Shown here: one piece after another, positions 1 through 9,392 of the stretch | Numbering within the stretch: position 1 is the first letter of the stretch | Layout of the letters: the number at the start of each line of letters is the position of its first letter | From: Salinisphaera orenii subsp. orenii MK-B5 | GTDB taxonomy: Bacteria; Pseudomonadota; Gammaproteobacteria; Nevskiales; Salinisphaeraceae | DNA: 64,000 nucleotides | NCBI RefSeq assembly: GCF_003788635.1 | Contig: NZ_AYKH01000003.1 | Coordinates: forward strand, 1-64,000 | Direction: 5' to 3' | Program-made: the position numbers and the translations under genes | The notes under the pieces: generated by a model | Databases searched by the model: none | The model's input: the letters and a program-made list of their open reading frames with translations, nothing else | What the model was told of the DNA's origin: nothing

Positions 1-8
1 ATAAGATC

Positions 9-323
9 ATGGCAGCCAGTCAGAACATTCGGATCCGGCTCAAGGCGTTCGATCATCGTTTGATCGACAAGTCGGCACGTGAGATCGTGGAGACCGCGAA
101 GCGGACCGGTGCCCAGGTGCACGGTCCGATTCCGCTCCCCACGCGCAAGGAGCGCTACACGATCCTGATCTCGCCGCACGTCAACAAGGACGCGCGGGAT
201 CAGTACGAGATCCGGACGCACAAGCGGATGATGGATATCGTGGAGCCGACCGAGAAGACGGTCGATGCGCTCATGAAGCTGGATCTGGCGGCGGGCGTCG
301 ACGTCCAGATCAAGCTTCAGTAA
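9..323 (+). CDS. rpsJ: 30S ribosomal protein S10
   Basis: Protein of 104 residues, matching the usual S10 length (103 in E. coli). It begins [20 protein letters not shown] and carries the family pattern around [35 protein letters not shown]10 sits in the head of the 30S subunit and, as NusE, also joins transcription antitermination complexes. It is the first gene of the S10 operon here; its upstream signals lie outside the window. It is separated from rplC by an unusually long 150-base gap. Confidence 0.98.
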   Translation: MAASQNIRIRLKAFDHRLIDKSAREIVETAKRTGAQVHGPIPLPTRKERYTILISPHVNKDARDQYEIRTHKRMMDIVEPTEKTVDALMKLDLAAGVDVQIKLQ

Positions 324-331
324 AAAAGACG

Positions 332-359
332 TTACAAATCGGGTTCGGTCTGTTATAGT
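332..359 (+). promoter_or_regulatory. Candidate promoter between rpsJ and rplC
   Basis: A -35-like TTACAA (332-337) and a -10-like TATAGT (354-359) are 16 bases apart, just after the rpsJ stop. The local sequence is much AT-richer than its surroundings. If active, transcription would start near 366 and give a leader of about 108 bases before rplC, containing the hairpin at 375-401. Seen by eye only; the -35 match is weak. Confidence 0.4.
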
Positions 360-374
360 CCGCGCCCCTGGTCG

Positions 375-401
375 ACAAGGCCCGCGCTCCGCGGGCCTTG
401 T
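375..401 (+). promoter_or_regulatory. Strong hairpin in the rpsJ-rplC gap
   Basis: A perfect 12-bp stem, ACAAGGCCCGCG / CGCGGGCCTTGT, with a CTC loop. The bases after it are not a run of T, so it is not a clear intrinsic terminator. It could be an attenuator or a protein-binding leader. In E. coli the S10 operon is controlled by L4 acting on a leader upstream of rpsJ; a similar role for this element, placed after rpsJ, is only a hypothesis. Confidence 0.55.
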
Positions 402-473
402 TCGCTGGACACAACCATACTTGAACTGTCGCCCCCTCTAGCGAGTGGCGATAAGCGAGAAGGTGTTTCATAC

Positions 474-1181
474 ATGGCTATTGGATTGGTAGGTCGCAAG
501 CGCGGCATGACGCGCGTGTTCGACGACAACGGCGTGTCCGTGCCTGTCACGGTCGTCGAGGTCGAGCCGAACCGCGTCGTCCAGAAAAAAGATGTCGACA
601 CCGACGGCTATCGTGCCGTGCAGGTGACGACCGGGACGCGGCGCGCTTCTCGCGTGACCCGGCCGGCCGCAGGGCATTTCAAGAAAGCCGGCGTCGATGC
701 CGGCCGCGGACTCTGGGAGTTCCGCGTGGAAGGTGATTGGCCGACGGTGCCGCTGGCAGCGCCCGCCGGCAATCAGGACGAAGACGAGGCCGCCGAGGCG
801 GAGCAGACGGACATCGAGGTCGGCGGTGAGCTGACGGTGTCGCTGTTCGCCGAAGGTCAGGTCGTGGACGTGGTCGGTCAGTCGATCGGTAAAGGCTATG
901 GCGGTGTAATCAAGCGGCACAATTTCCGCTCGCAGCGCAACAGCCACGGCAACTCGAAGGCGCATCGCGCGCCGGGTGCCATCGGTCAGAACCAGTCGCC
1001 GGGTCATGTGTTCAAAGGCAAGAAAATGGCGGGCCAGCTCGGCAACGCCCGGACCACGGTGCAGAACCTCAAGGTCGTACGTGTGGATGCGGAACGCAAC
1101 CTGCTCCTGATCCAGGGCGGGGTTCCGGGCGCCAAGGGCGGCGACGTGGTCGTGTCGCCCGCGGTCAAGAAGGCCGGGTAG
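474..1181 (+). CDS. rplC: 50S ribosomal protein L3
   Basis: 235 residues, longer than E. coli L3 (209). The start [16 protein letters not shown] and the conserved stretch [20 protein letters not shown] identify it. The extra length is mainly an acidic, Ala/Glu-rich insertion at about residues 88-114 ([19 protein letters not shown]), ahead of the conserved GELTVSLF part. L3 is an early 23S rRNA-binding protein near the peptidyl-transferase centre. A purine-rich GAGAAGG lies about 10 bases before the ATG. Confidence 0.98.
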   Translation: MAIGLVGRKRGMTRVFDDNGVSVPVTVVEVEPNRVVQKKDVDTDGYRAVQVTTGTRRASRVTRPAAGHFKKAGVDAGRGLWEFRVEGDWPTVPLAAPAGNQDEDEAAEAEQTDIEVGGELTVSLFAEGQVVDVVGQSIGKGYGGVIKRHNFRSQRNSHGNSKAHRAPGAIGQNQSPGHVFKGKKMAGQLGNARTTVQNLKVVRVDAERNLLLIQGGVPGAKGGDVVVSPAVKKAG

Positions 1182-1211
1182 GCGCGACATTTCGGATAGG
1201 CACTGAAAGTC

Positions 1212-1820
1212 ATGGAATTGAATCTAGCGACAGGCGGGAAATCGGTATCGGTGTCGGACGACGTGTTCGGCCGGCCCTTCAACCGCGATCTCGTGCACCA
1301 GATCGTCACCGCGCATCTCGCCGGTGCGCGTGCCGGCACCAAGGCGCAGAAGAATCGCGCGGCGGTGCGGGGCGGCGGCAAGAAGCCGTGGCGTCAGAAG
1401 GGCACGGGCCGGGCCCGTGCCGGCACCATCCGCAGCCCGCTGTGGGCCGGGGGTGGCGTGACGTTCGCGGCCGTGCCGCGAAATCACGCACAGAAGGTCA
1501 ATCGCAAGATGTATCGCGCCGGTATGCGTGCGATCGTCTCGGAGCTTCTGCGCCAGGATCGTCTCACCGTAGTCGAGGCTCCGTCGCTCGAGGCGCACAG
1601 CACCAAGGCGCTGATCAAGGCGCTCTCGGATCAGGGCTGCGAGGCGCGCGGACTGCTGGTCATGGCCGAGGTGGACGACAAGGTCGGCTACTCGGCGAAC
1701 AACATCCCGGGTTTCGACGTGGTCGAATCGGGCGGGGTCGACCCCGTCGTGCTCGTCGGGGCCGAGAAGGTGCTGATCACAGAGGAAGCGCTGCGTGCGC
1801 TTGAAGGTTGGCTGGCATGA
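1212..1820 (+). CDS. rplD: 50S ribosomal protein L4
   Basis: 202 residues against 201 in E. coli. It contains the long basic loop typical of L4 (KKPWRQKGTGRARAGTIRSP at about residues 57-76), which reaches into the exit tunnel. In E. coli L4 also represses its own operon by binding the S10 leader RNA, which makes the structured gap upstream of rplC interesting. Its TGA overlaps the ATG of rplW by four bases. Confidence 0.98.
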   Translation: MELNLATGGKSVSVSDDVFGRPFNRDLVHQIVTAHLAGARAGTKAQKNRAAVRGGGKKPWRQKGTGRARAGTIRSPLWAGGGVTFAAVPRNHAQKVNRKMYRAGMRAIVSELLRQDRLTVVEAPSLEAHSTKALIKALSDQGCEARGLLVMAEVDDKVGYSANNIPGFDVVESGGVDPVVLVGAEKVLITEEALRALEGWLA

Positions 1821-2119
1821 ATCAGGAACGAATTTTTCAGGTCCTGCGCGCGCCGCACGTCTCCGAGAAGAGCAGCGTGGTGGGCGAAGCGCACAATCAG
1901 GTCGTGTTCGAGGTCGCCAGAAACGCGAGCAAGCCGGAGATCGCCAAAGCGGTGTCGCAGCTGTTCGACGTCAAGGTCACCAAGGTCACGACGCTGAACG
2001 TTCACGCTAAGCAGAAGCGATTCCGGGGTCGGCCTGGCATGCAGTCGGGCTGGAAGAAGGCCTATGTGACGCTGGCCGAAGGCGAGGATCTCGATTTTCT
2101 CGACGGCGCCGCCGGCTAG
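1817..2119 (+). CDS. rplW: 50S ribosomal protein L23
   Basis: From the ATG at 1817 the protein has 100 residues (MNQERIFQVLRAPHVSEKS), the same length as E. coli L23. A TTG nine bases upstream is in frame, but the ATG overlapping the rplD stop (ATGA) is the better start and implies translational coupling. L23 lies at the tunnel exit and docks trigger factor and SRP. Confidence 0.97.
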   Translation: MNQERIFQVLRAPHVSEKSSVVGEAHNQVVFEVARNASKPEIAKAVSQLFDVKVTKVTTLNVHAKQKRFRGRPGMQSGWKKAYVTLAEGEDLDFLDGAAG

Positions 2120-2146
2120 GCGTCAGAGCACAGAGCGAGAACAGTT

Positions 2147-2983
2147 ATGGCACTCAAGAAAGCCAATCCGACCTCTGCAGGCCGTCGCTTCGTCGTCAGC
2201 GTCAAGAACAAGGCGCTGTACAACGGCAAGCCGCACGACGCGCTTACCGTCAAGAAGCACAAGCAGGGCGGCCGGAACAACAACGGTCGGATCACGGTCC
2301 GGCATCGCGGCGGCGGCCATCGCCAGCACTATCGGCTGATCGATTTCAAGCGCGACAAGGACGGTGTGCCCGGCCGTGTCGAGCGCTTGGAGTATGACCC
2401 GAACCGCAGCGCGAACATCGCGCTGGTGCTGTACGCCGATGGTGAGCGTCGTTACATCATCGCGCCGCGCGGTGTCGACGCCGGCACGCCGATTATGTCG
2501 GGTCCGCAGTCGCCGATCCGCCCGGGCAACGCCATGCCGCTGGCCAGCATCCCGGTGGGCACCACGATCCACTGCGTCGAGATGCGGCCGGGCAAGGGTG
2601 CCCAGCTGGCGCGCAGTGCCGGCGCCACCGTGCAGCTGGCCGCGCGCGCCGGGGAATACGCGGTGCTGCGGCTCAAGTCGGGCGAGACCCGTCGCGTGCA
2701 CGTGAACTGCAAGGCGACGGTGGGCGAGGTCGGCAACTACGAGCACAGCCTCCGCCAGCTCGGCAAGGCCGGCGCGAAGCGCTGGCGCGGCCGCCGGCCG
2801 ACGGTGCGTGGCGTAGCCATGAACCCGATCGACCACCCGCACGGCGGTGGTGAGGGTCGCACCAGTGGCGGTCGCCATCCGACCAGTCCCTGGGGCTGGA
2901 AGACGAAGGGTTTCAAGACGCGTGCGAACAAGCGCACCGACGGCATGATTGTTCGTCGCAGCGTCAAACGGAAGAAGCGGTAA
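2147..2983 (+). CDS. rplB: 50S ribosomal protein L2
   Basis: 278 residues (273 in E. coli). Family signatures are clear: [20 protein letters not shown] near the start and the C-terminal [20 protein letters not shown], whose histidine is important for peptidyl transfer. L2 binds 23S rRNA and helps join the subunits. It follows rplW by 27 bases with a GAGCGAGAA stretch ahead of the ATG. Confidence 0.98.
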   Translation: MALKKANPTSAGRRFVVSVKNKALYNGKPHDALTVKKHKQGGRNNNGRITVRHRGGGHRQHYRLIDFKRDKDGVPGRVERLEYDPNRSANIALVLYADGERRYIIAPRGVDAGTPIMSGPQSPIRPGNAMPLASIPVGTTIHCVEMRPGKGAQLARSAGATVQLAARAGEYAVLRLKSGETRRVHVNCKATVGEVGNYEHSLRQLGKAGAKRWRGRRPTVRGVAMNPIDHPHGGGEGRTSGGRHPTSPWGWKTKGFKTRANKRTDGMIVRRSVKRKKR

Positions 2984-3010
2984 GCCGCGTCAACAGGCAC
3001 GGGAACAGCT

Positions 3011-3280
3011 ATGCCACGTTCTATCAAGAAGGGTCCTTTCGTGGACCTGCACCTGGCCAAGAAGGTCGAGGCGGCTTCGGGCAGCACGACCAAGCGTCCG
3101 ATCAAGACCTGGTCGCGGCGCTCGATGGTCACGCCGGACATGATCGGTCTGACGATCGCCGTGCACAACGGCCGTCAGCACGTGCCGGTGTTTGTGTCCG
3201 AAAACATGGTGGGTCACAAGCTCGGTGAGTTTGCGCCCACGCGTACGTTCAAGGGCCATCTCGGCGACCGCAAGAGCTAA
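3011..3280 (+). CDS. rpsS: 30S ribosomal protein S19
   Basis: 89 residues (92 in E. coli), [19 protein letters not shown], with the conserved [19 protein letters not shown] and the C-terminal [11 protein letters not shown]19 forms part of the head of the 30S subunit with S13. It lies 27 bases after rplB and 16 before rplV, inside the S10 operon. Confidence 0.98.
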   Translation: MPRSIKKGPFVDLHLAKKVEAASGSTTKRPIKTWSRRSMVTPDMIGLTIAVHNGRQHVPVFVSENMVGHKLGEFAPTRTFKGHLGDRKS

Positions 3281-3296
3281 GGCGAGGACACTAGTC

Positions 3297-3629
3297 ATGG
3301 AATCGATCGCCAAACTGCGCTTCGCGCGCATTTCGCCGCAGAAGGCGCGCCTGATCGCGGACGAGGTCCGGGGCATGCCGGTCGAGCGTGCGCTCGAGAT
3401 TCTGCAGTTCTCGACCAAGAAGGCCGCGCAGATCATGCGCAAGGTCCTCGAGTCGGCCGTGGCCAACGCCGAGCACAACGAGGGTGCGGACATCGACGAG
3501 CTCCGGATCTCGACTCTGATGGTCGACGAAGGGCCGACGATGAAGCGGATGAAACCGCGGGCGCGTGGCCGGGCGGACCGGATTTTCAAGCGCACGAGTC
3601 ACATCACGATTCGTGTCGCCGACAAGTAA
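3297..3629 (+). CDS. rplV: 50S ribosomal protein L22
   Basis: The ATG at 3297, preceded by GGCGAGGA, gives [20 protein letters not shown] and 110 residues, the E. coli length. The reading frame is open further upstream inside rpsS, but that extension is not part of the family. L22 lines the exit tunnel through its long beta-hairpin (here around [18 protein letters not shown]). Confidence 0.98.
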   Translation: MESIAKLRFARISPQKARLIADEVRGMPVERALEILQFSTKKAAQIMRKVLESAVANAEHNEGADIDELRISTLMVDEGPTMKRMKPRARGRADRIFKRTSHITIRVADK

Positions 3630-3653
3630 TCGGCAGAACAAGCGGAACTAGAT

Positions 3654-4334
3654 ATGGGTCATAAAGTACATCCGATCGGCTTCCGGCTGGGGATCACGTC
3701 GGAGTGGAGCTCGCGCTGGTACGCCGAGAGTGCCGGCTATCGCGACGCCCTCAATACCGATCTCGAGATTCGGGATTTCATCCGTGAGCGCCTGGCGCAC
3801 GCGTCGGTGAGCCGCATCCAGATCGATCGTCCGGCCCGTTCCGCGCGGATCACGCTCCACACGGCGCGGCCGGGCATCGTGATCGGCAAGAAGGGCGAGG
3901 ACATCGACAAGCTGCGCATGGAGGTCTCCGAGCGCATGGGCGTGCCGGTGCATCTGTCGGTCGAGGAGATTCGTCGCCCCGAGCTGGACGCGCTGCTCGT
4001 CGCGCAGAACATCGCGCAGCAGCTGGAACGTCGGATCATGTTCCGGCGTGCCATGAAGCGCGCGGTCGGCAACGCCATGCGCCTGGGCGCCGGCGGCATC
4101 CGTGTGAACGTGGCCGGACGGCTCAACGGCGCCGAGATCGCGCGCACGGAGTGGTATCGCGAAGGCCGCGTGCCGCTTCACACGCTGCGAGCGGACATCG
4201 ACTACGGCCTGGCGGAAGCCAAGACCACCTACGGCGTGCTCGGCGTCAAGGTGTGGATCTTCAAGGGCGAAGTGTTCGACGCCGATCCCAAGATCGAGGA
4301 AACGCCCGCGGAAAGCGGCGCGGCAGCGGGGTAA
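3654..4334 (+). CDS. rpsC: 30S ribosomal protein S3
   Basis: 226 residues (233 in E. coli), [14 protein letters not shown] at the start. The KH type-2 RNA-binding domain is visible with its GKKG loop at residues 78-81, followed by the S3 C-terminal domain. S3 contributes to the mRNA entry helicase site of the 30S subunit. The acidic C-terminal tail ([11 protein letters not shown]) differs from E. coli. rplP follows after six bases. Confidence 0.98.
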   Translation: MGHKVHPIGFRLGITSEWSSRWYAESAGYRDALNTDLEIRDFIRERLAHASVSRIQIDRPARSARITLHTARPGIVIGKKGEDIDKLRMEVSERMGVPVHLSVEEIRRPELDALLVAQNIAQQLERRIMFRRAMKRAVGNAMRLGAGGIRVNVAGRLNGAEIARTEWYREGRVPLHTLRADIDYGLAEAKTTYGVLGVKVWIFKGEVFDADPKIEETPAESGAAAG

Positions 4335-4340
4335 TCAGTC

Positions 4341-4754
4341 ATGTTGCAACCCAAGCGAGTCAAGTTCCGCAAGGTCCAGAAAGGTCGCAACCGTGGCCTG
4401 GCCCAGCGCGGCAACGAAGTCAGTTTCGGTGAGTACGGCCTAAAGGCCGTGACCCGCGGGCGGCTCACGGCGCGCCAGATCGAGGCCGGTCGTCGCGCGA
4501 TGACCCGCCACATCCGCCGCGGCGGCAAGACCTGGATCCGCGTGTTTCCGGACAAGCCGGTGACAAAGAAGCCGATCGAGGTCCGCATGGGCAAGGGCAA
4601 GGGCAACGTCGAGTTCTGGGTGGCCAAGGTCCAGCCCGGTTCGATGTTGTACGAAATGGAAGGCGTGAGCCGCGAGGTGGCGCAGGAGGCCTTCCGGCTG
4701 GCCGCGTCCAAGCTGCCCGTCAAGACTGCGTTCGTCGAACGCAAGATCCTGTAG
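4341..4754 (+). CDS. rplP: 50S ribosomal protein L16
   Basis: 137 residues (136 in E. coli), [19 protein letters not shown], with the conserved [25 protein letters not shown]16 organises the A-site region of the large subunit. It sits six bases after rpsC and eight before rpmC in the operon. Confidence 0.98.
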   Translation: MLQPKRVKFRKVQKGRNRGLAQRGNEVSFGEYGLKAVTRGRLTARQIEAGRRAMTRHIRRGGKTWIRVFPDKPVTKKPIEVRMGKGKGNVEFWVAKVQPGSMLYEMEGVSREVAQEAFRLAASKLPVKTAFVERKIL

Positions 4755-4762
4755 AGGTCGTC

Positions 4763-4957
4763 ATGAAAGCGAAAGAGCTGCGCGAGAAATCGCCGGAAGA
4801 TCTGCATAAGGAGCTGCTGGCCCTGCGTCGTGAGCAGTTCAACCTGCGCATGCAGCAGGCGACCGGTCAGCTGTCCGGTACGCATCAGTTCGGCGCCATT
4901 CGTCGTGATATCGCGCGCATCAAGACAGTGCTGCGCGAAACGCGCAACCAGGGTTGA
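4763..4957 (+). CDS. rpmC: 50S ribosomal protein L29
   Basis: 64 residues (63 in E. coli), [19 protein letters not shown], a two-helix protein at the tunnel exit beside L23. Its stop is followed five bases later by the preferred ATG of rpsQ. Confidence 0.98.
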   Translation: MKAKELREKSPEDLHKELLALRREQFNLRMQQATGQLSGTHQFGAIRRDIARIKTVLRETRNQG

Positions 4958-4962
4958 AAGAC

Positions 4963-5271
4963 ATGAGCGAGAACAACGAAGCGGTGGATGGCAAGACCGG
5001 GCAGCAGACGCGCAGTCGCGTGGTGGCCGGCAAGGTCGTCAGCGCCGCGATGGACAAGACGATCGTCGTCTACATCGAGCGCCGGATGCAGCATCCGCTG
5101 TACGGCAAGTACATGCGGCGCAGCACGCGCCTGAAAGCGCACGATCCGGAGAACACGTGTCAGGTCGGCGATCTCGTGGAGATCGTCGAGGGTCGCCCGG
5201 AGTCGCGCGGCAAGGCGTGGGCGCTGTGGCGTGTGGTCGAGAAGGCCGGCGAATTCGATACCGCGGGATAA
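4963..5271 (+). CDS. rpsQ: 30S ribosomal protein S17
   Basis: From the ATG at 4963 the protein has 102 residues, longer than the 84 of E. coli because of an N-terminal polar extension ([20 protein letters not shown]) before the conserved [18 protein letters not shown] at 4954 overlapping the rpmC stop is a possible alternative start. S17 is a primary 16S rRNA binder needed for early 30S assembly. Confidence 0.97.
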   Translation: MSENNEAVDGKTGQQTRSRVVAGKVVSAAMDKTIVVYIERRMQHPLYGKYMRRSTRLKAHDPENTCQVGDLVEIVEGRPESRGKAWALWRVVEKAGEFDTAG

Positions 5272-5280
5272 ACCAAAGCC

Positions 5281-5646
5281 ATGATCCAGACAGAATCGGT
5301 ACTCAATGCGGCTGACAACAGCGGCGCCCGCCGGGTCCAGTGCATCAAGGTGCTGGGCGGCTCGCATCGCCGGTATGCGCGCGTCGGTGACATCATCAAG
5401 GTCACCGTCAAGGACGCGATTCCGCGCGGTCGAGTCAAGAAGGGCGACGTGATGAACGCCGTCGTGGTGCGCACCCGGCACGGCGTGCGTCGCGTCGACG
5501 GCTCGCTCATCCGTTTCGACAAGAATGCGGCGGTGCTGCTCAATGATGCGGACCAGCCCGTCGGCACGCGCATCTTCGGTCCGGTGACGCGAGAGCTGCG
5601 TGCCCGCTTCATGCGCATCATCTCGCTGGCGCCGGAGGTTCTATGA
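5281..5646 (+). CDS. rplN: 50S ribosomal protein L14
   Basis: 121 residues, [20 protein letters not shown], with the conserved DNSGAR and the [11 protein letters not shown] segment. L14 sits at the subunit interface. In E. coli a promoter of the spc operon precedes this gene; here only nine bases separate it from rpsQ, so it is probably read through from the S10 genes. Its TGA overlaps the rplX ATG. Confidence 0.98.
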   Translation: MIQTESVLNAADNSGARRVQCIKVLGGSHRRYARVGDIIKVTVKDAIPRGRVKKGDVMNAVVVRTRHGVRRVDGSLIRFDKNAAVLLNDADQPVGTRIFGPVTRELRARFMRIISLAPEVL

Positions 5647-5972
5647 GCTCCAACAAGATTCGCACCGGCGACGAGGTCGTCGTCATCTCGGGCAAGGATC
5701 GGGGCCGTCGCGGCACCGTGAACCGTATCCTGGATGACAAGCTCGTCGTCGAAGGCATCAACATCGCCAAGAAGCATGTCCGTCCCGACCCCAACCAGGG
5801 CATCCAGGGCGGCATCGAGGAGCGGGAAATGCCGCTCCATGTCTCGAACGTGATGTTGTACAACCCCGACGCCGACAAGGGCGACCGGGTCGGTTTCAAA
5901 TGGCTGGGCGAAGGATCGGATCGGCGCAAGGTCCGCATCTTCAAATCGTCCGGCGAAGTCGTGGACGCGTAG
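5643..5972 (+). CDS. rplX: 50S ribosomal protein L24
   Basis: 109 residues (104 in E. coli), with the KOW motif at [22 protein letters not shown]24 starts 50S assembly. Four-base ATGA overlap with rplN. Confidence 0.98.
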   Translation: MSSNKIRTGDEVVVISGKDRGRRGTVNRILDDKLVVEGINIAKKHVRPDPNQGIQGGIEEREMPLHVSNVMLYNPDADKGDRVGFKWLGEGSDRRKVRIFKSSGEVVDA

Positions 5973-5981
5973 GCAAACGTC

Positions 5982-6542
5982 ATGGAACAGGCAATGGAAC
6001 AACCGGCACGCTTGAAAACGGTGTATGCCGACCAGATCCTGCCGGACCTGATCAAAAGGTTCGGCTACAGCAGCCCGATGGCGGCGCCGCAGGTCACCAA
6101 GATCACGCTCAACATGGGTGTGGGCGAGGCGGTATCCGACCGCAAGGTGATCGAGGCGGCGATGGCCGACATGGCGACGATCACCGGCCAGCAGCCGATC
6201 ATGACCCGGGCACGCAAGTCGGTCGCCGGGTTCAAGATTCGCGAGGGCTGGCCGATCGGCTGCAAGGTCACGCTTCGGCGCACGCGGATGTACGAGTTCC
6301 TCGATCGTCTGGTCAACGTGGCACTGCCGCGGATCCGCGATTTCCGCGGGCTCAATCCGCGGGCGTTCGACGGTCGCGGCAACTACAGCCTGGGTGTGCG
6401 CGAGCAGATCGTGTTCCCCGAGGTCGACTACGACCAGGTGGATAAGCTGCGCGGGATGGACATCATCATCACCACGTCCGCGCGAAACGACGAAGAAGGG
6501 CGAGCGCTGCTCGACGGCTTCAACTTCCCGTTTCGGAAGTAG
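5982..6542 (+). CDS. rplE: 50S ribosomal protein L5
   Basis: 186 residues (179 in E. coli). The conserved parts [31 protein letters not shown] and [19 protein letters not shown] identify it. L5 binds 5S rRNA and contacts P-site tRNA. A second in-frame ATG at 5994 would remove four residues and bring the length closer to E. coli; either start is possible. Confidence 0.98.
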   Translation: MEQAMEQPARLKTVYADQILPDLIKRFGYSSPMAAPQVTKITLNMGVGEAVSDRKVIEAAMADMATITGQQPIMTRARKSVAGFKIREGWPIGCKVTLRRTRMYEFLDRLVNVALPRIRDFRGLNPRAFDGRGNYSLGVREQIVFPEVDYDQVDKLRGMDIIITTSARNDEEGRALLDGFNFPFRK

Positions 6543-6561
6543 GCTCGGCCCGGAGATAACT

Positions 6562-6867
6562 ATGGCGAAGAAAAGCATGATTGCCCGCGACCGCAAGCGC
6601 GAAAAGATCGTGGCGAAATACGCCGCGAAGCGCGAAGCGATCAAGGCCCGTATCAACGATCCCGAGGCCACGCCGGAAGAGCGTTTCGCGGCGGCTCAGG
6701 AACTTCAGGCGCTGCCGCGCGATGCGAGTCCCACGCGGGTCACGCGGCGCTGCCGCGCCACCGGGCGCCCGCGGGGCGTCTATCGCAAGTTCGGGTTGTC
6801 GCGCAACAAGTTGCGCGAAGCCGCGATGCGTGGCGAGGTCCCCGGCCTCGTCCTGTCCTCCTGGTAG
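6562..6867 (+). CDS. rpsN: 30S ribosomal protein S14 (zinc-free type)
   Basis: The ATG at 6562, after CGGAGATAA, gives 101 residues, exactly the E. coli length. It lacks the CxxC...CxxC zinc ribbon, so it is the long C-minus form. The C-terminal part [24 protein letters not shown] is typical. The frame is open upstream into rplE but only this part resembles S14. Confidence 0.98.
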   Translation: MAKKSMIARDRKREKIVAKYAAKREAIKARINDPEATPEERFAAAQELQALPRDASPTRVTRRCRATGRPRGVYRKFGLSRNKLREAAMRGEVPGLVLSSW

Positions 6868-6891
6868 GCCACAGAATAGGTATCGGTACGC

Positions 6892-7287
6892 ATGAGTATG
6901 ACTGACCCCATTGCCGACATGCTGACCCGTATCCGTAACGGGCAGTCGGCAGACAAGGAAAGTGTCGAGATGCCCTCGTCGAAGCTGAAGCTGGCGATTG
7001 CCGGCGTGCTCGAGTCCGAGGGCTATATCGCCGGTTACGAGACTGGTGAGCTCGACGGCAAGCCGCGCCTGAAGATCCGGCTCAAGTATTTCCAGGGCCA
7101 CGGCGTGATCGAAAACATCGAGCGCGTGTCGAAACCGGGCCTGCGGGTGTACCGCAGCAAGGGGGACATTCCCTCTGTCGTCGGCGGTCTCGGCATCTGC
7201 ATCGTATCGACGTCGCAGGGCGTGATGACCGATCGGGCCGCGCGCGAAGCCGGTCACGGCGGCGAATTGCTCTGCACGGTGTCGTAG
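6892..7287 (+). CDS. rpsH: 30S ribosomal protein S8
   Basis: 131 residues (130 in E. coli), [18 protein letters not shown] and the C-terminal [20 protein letters not shown]. In E. coli S8 binds 16S rRNA and represses the spc operon at the rplE region; the same might apply here but no clear mimic was identified by eye. Confidence 0.98.
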   Translation: MSMTDPIADMLTRIRNGQSADKESVEMPSSKLKLAIAGVLESEGYIAGYETGELDGKPRLKIRLKYFQGHGVIENIERVSKPGLRVYRSKGDIPSVVGGLGICIVSTSQGVMTDRAAREAGHGGELLCTVS

Positions 7288-7315
7288 GTCGGCGGTAACG
7301 CGAGGAAGCGCAATT

Positions 7316-7846
7316 ATGTCTCGAGTAGCAAAAGCGCCCGTCGCCCTGCCCAGCGGTGTGGAGTGCAACGTCTCCGGCCGCGAGGTCAAGGTGAAGGGCA
7401 AGAACGGCGAGCTCCTGTTCACGCTGCCGCCCGGCGTCGATCTCGATGTCGAAGAGGGTCAGGCGCGGGCGCGTCCCAGCGGCCGTCAGGTCAACCTGGC
7501 GATGGCCGGCACGGTCCGCGCGATCGTGGCCAATATGGTCCACGGCGTGAGCGAGGGCTTCGAACGTCGCCTCGAACTGGTCGGCGTCGGCTATCGCGCG
7601 CAGGCGCAGGGCAACACGCTCAACCTGGCGCTCGGGCTGTCGCATCCGGTGGCGCACCAGATGCCCGAGAGCGTGAGCGTGCAGACGCCTTCGCCGACGG
7701 AAGTCATCATCACCGGGGCCGACAAGCAGGTCGTCGGTCAGGTCGCCGCGGAGATTCGGAACTATCGTCCGCCCGAGCCTTACAAGGGCAAGGGCATCCG
7801 ATATTCCGACGAGCGCGTCGTCCGCAAGGACGCGAAGAAGAAATAG
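7316..7846 (+). CDS. rplF: 50S ribosomal protein L6
   Basis: 176 residues (177 in E. coli). Contains the doubled L6 fold, with [20 protein letters not shown] and the C-terminal signature [20 protein letters not shown]6 lies at the base of the L7/L12 stalk near the factor-binding site. Confidence 0.98.
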   Translation: MSRVAKAPVALPSGVECNVSGREVKVKGKNGELLFTLPPGVDLDVEEGQARARPSGRQVNLAMAGTVRAIVANMVHGVSEGFERRLELVGVGYRAQAQGNTLNLALGLSHPVAHQMPESVSVQTPSPTEVIITGADKQVVGQVAAEIRNYRPPEPYKGKGIRYSDERVVRKDAKKK

Positions 7847-7882
7847 CGCGTCGTCACACGCATCAAACGGTAAGTCAAGGTC

Positions 7883-8239
7883 ATGCACAACAAGACGATC
7901 TCGCGTTTGCGCCGTGCCCGCCGCGCGCGCATGCACATGCGCAACCTCGGCGTTCATCGGCTGTCGGTGCATCGCACGCCGCAGCATATCTATGCGCAGC
8001 TGTTCGCTCCGGACGGGTCGCAGACCCTCGTGTGCGCCTCGACCAACGAGAAGGCGCTGCGCGAGGAGTGCGGCACCACGGGCAACTGTGACGCCGCACG
8101 GCTGGTTGGGCGCACGATCGCCGAGCGGGCGAAGGCGGCCGGTGTGGAATCGGTGGCGTTCGACCGCTCCGGTTTCGCGTATCACGGCCGGGTGAAGGCG
8201 CTGGCGGATGCCGCGCGTGAAGGCGGCCTGAAGTTCTAA
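7883..8239 (+). CDS. rplR: 50S ribosomal protein L18
   Basis: 118 residues (117 in E. coli), starting [18 protein letters not shown] and ending with the [20 protein letters not shown] signature. Binds 5S rRNA with L5. The gap to rplF is 36 bases. Confidence 0.98.
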   Translation: MHNKTISRLRRARRARMHMRNLGVHRLSVHRTPQHIYAQLFAPDGSQTLVCASTNEKALREECGTTGNCDAARLVGRTIAERAKAAGVESVAFDRSGFAYHGRVKALADAAREGGLKF

Positions 8240-8252
8240 GCAGGATTTTCCA

Positions 8253-8762
8253 ATGGCAACACGTAACGAACAACGCACCGAAGGCGACCTGCTCGAGAAG
8301 CTGATCACCGTCAATCGCGTGGCGAAGGTGGTGAAGGGCGGCCGGCAGTTCGGCTTCACGGCGCTGACCGTGGTCGGCGACGGTGAAGGCCGCGTCGGTT
8401 TCGGCTATGGCAAGGCGCGGGAAGTGCCGCTGGCCATCGCCAAGGCCATGGACGCCGCGCGCAAGAACATGATCCGCGTTCAGATCAAGGACGGCTCGAC
8501 GCTGCAGCACGCGATCAACGGCCATCACGGTGCCACCAAGGTGATCATGCGCCCGGCCTCCGAGGGTACCGGTGTGATCGCCGGCGGCGGCGCACGCGCG
8601 GTCTTCGAGGTTGCCGGCGTGCAGAACGTGCTGGTCAAGAGCTACGGCTCGCGCAACCCGATCAACATCGTGCGCGCCACCATCAACGGCCTGCGCGACC
8701 TGCACGATCCGGAGTTCATCGCGGCCAAGCGCGGCAAGACTGTCGAAGAGATTACGGCTTAA
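8253..8762 (+). CDS. rpsE: 30S ribosomal protein S5
   Basis: 169 residues (167 in E. coli). The double-stranded RNA-binding-like S5 N-domain runs through [19 protein letters not shown], followed by [17 protein letters not shown]5 affects decoding accuracy. An AAGGAGC lies over its stop and serves rpmD. Confidence 0.98.
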   Translation: MATRNEQRTEGDLLEKLITVNRVAKVVKGGRQFGFTALTVVGDGEGRVGFGYGKAREVPLAIAKAMDAARKNMIRVQIKDGSTLQHAINGHHGATKVIMRPASEGTGVIAGGGARAVFEVAGVQNVLVKSYGSRNPINIVRATINGLRDLHDPEFIAAKRGKTVEEITA

Positions 8763-8772
8763 GGAGCGCGTG

Positions 8773-8958
8773 ATGGCCAGCAATCAGATCAGGATCAAGC
8801 TCGTGAAGAGCACCATCGGGCGCGTCAAGCGCCATCGGGACTGCGTGCGCGGCCTGGGGCTGCGCCGCATGCACCACGAGGTGACGGTGGCGGACACGCC
8901 GGAGAACCGCGGCATGATCAACAAGGTCGCCGACATGCTCGCGATCGAGGAGGCCTAG
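8773..8958 (+). CDS. rpmD: 50S ribosomal protein L30
   Basis: The ATG at 8773 with a close AAGGAG gives 61 residues (59 in E. coli), [20 protein letters not shown]. The open frame extends upstream into rpsE but is not coding there. rplO starts two bases after the stop. Confidence 0.97.
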   Translation: MASNQIRIKLVKSTIGRVKRHRDCVRGLGLRRMHHEVTVADTPENRGMINKVADMLAIEEA

Positions 8959-8960
8959 GC

Positions 8961-9389
8961 ATGAAGCTCAACGATCTCCAGCCGGGCGAAGGCGCCCGGC
9001 AGTCGGCCAAGCGCGTCGGCCGCGGCCCGGGTTCCGGGCTCGGCAAGACCGCGGGCCGCGGCCATAAGGGCCAGAAGGCGCGTACCGGCGGCAGCATCAA
9101 CGCCGGTTTCGAGGGCGGCCAGATGCCGCTGCAGCGGCGCGTGCCCAAGCGCGGCTTCCGCAGCCCGATGGACGGCCCCGCCGAGGTCCGCCTCGACAGC
9201 CTCAACCGGCTCGACGGCGAGGTGGACCTCGCGGCACTCAAGACCGCCGGTGTGGTCCCGCGTGACGCGCATCGGGCCAAGGTTATCGCCACGGGTGCTC
9301 TGAACAAGGCGATCACGCTCAAGGGCGTGGCCGCGACGGCGGGAGCCGCCAAGGCGATCGAGTCGGCCGGCGGCAGCGTAGCCGAGTAA
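8961..9389 (+). CDS. rplO: 50S ribosomal protein L15
   Basis: 142 residues (144 in E. coli). The Gly/Arg/Lys-rich N-terminal arm ([21 protein letters not shown]) is diagnostic of L15. It is packed between rpmD (2-base gap) and secY (3-base gap). Confidence 0.98.
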   Translation: MKLNDLQPGEGARQSAKRVGRGPGSGLGKTAGRGHKGQKARTGGSINAGFEGGQMPLQRRVPKRGFRSPMDGPAEVRLDSLNRLDGEVDLAALKTAGVVPRDAHRAKVIATGALNKAITLKGVAATAGAAKAIESAGGSVAE

Positions 9390-9392
9390 ATC

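Noticed and set aside
375-401. Rho-independent terminator after rpsJ
   Set aside because: The stem is strong, but it is followed by TCGCTGGAC and not by a T-run, so it was recorded as a regulatory hairpin.
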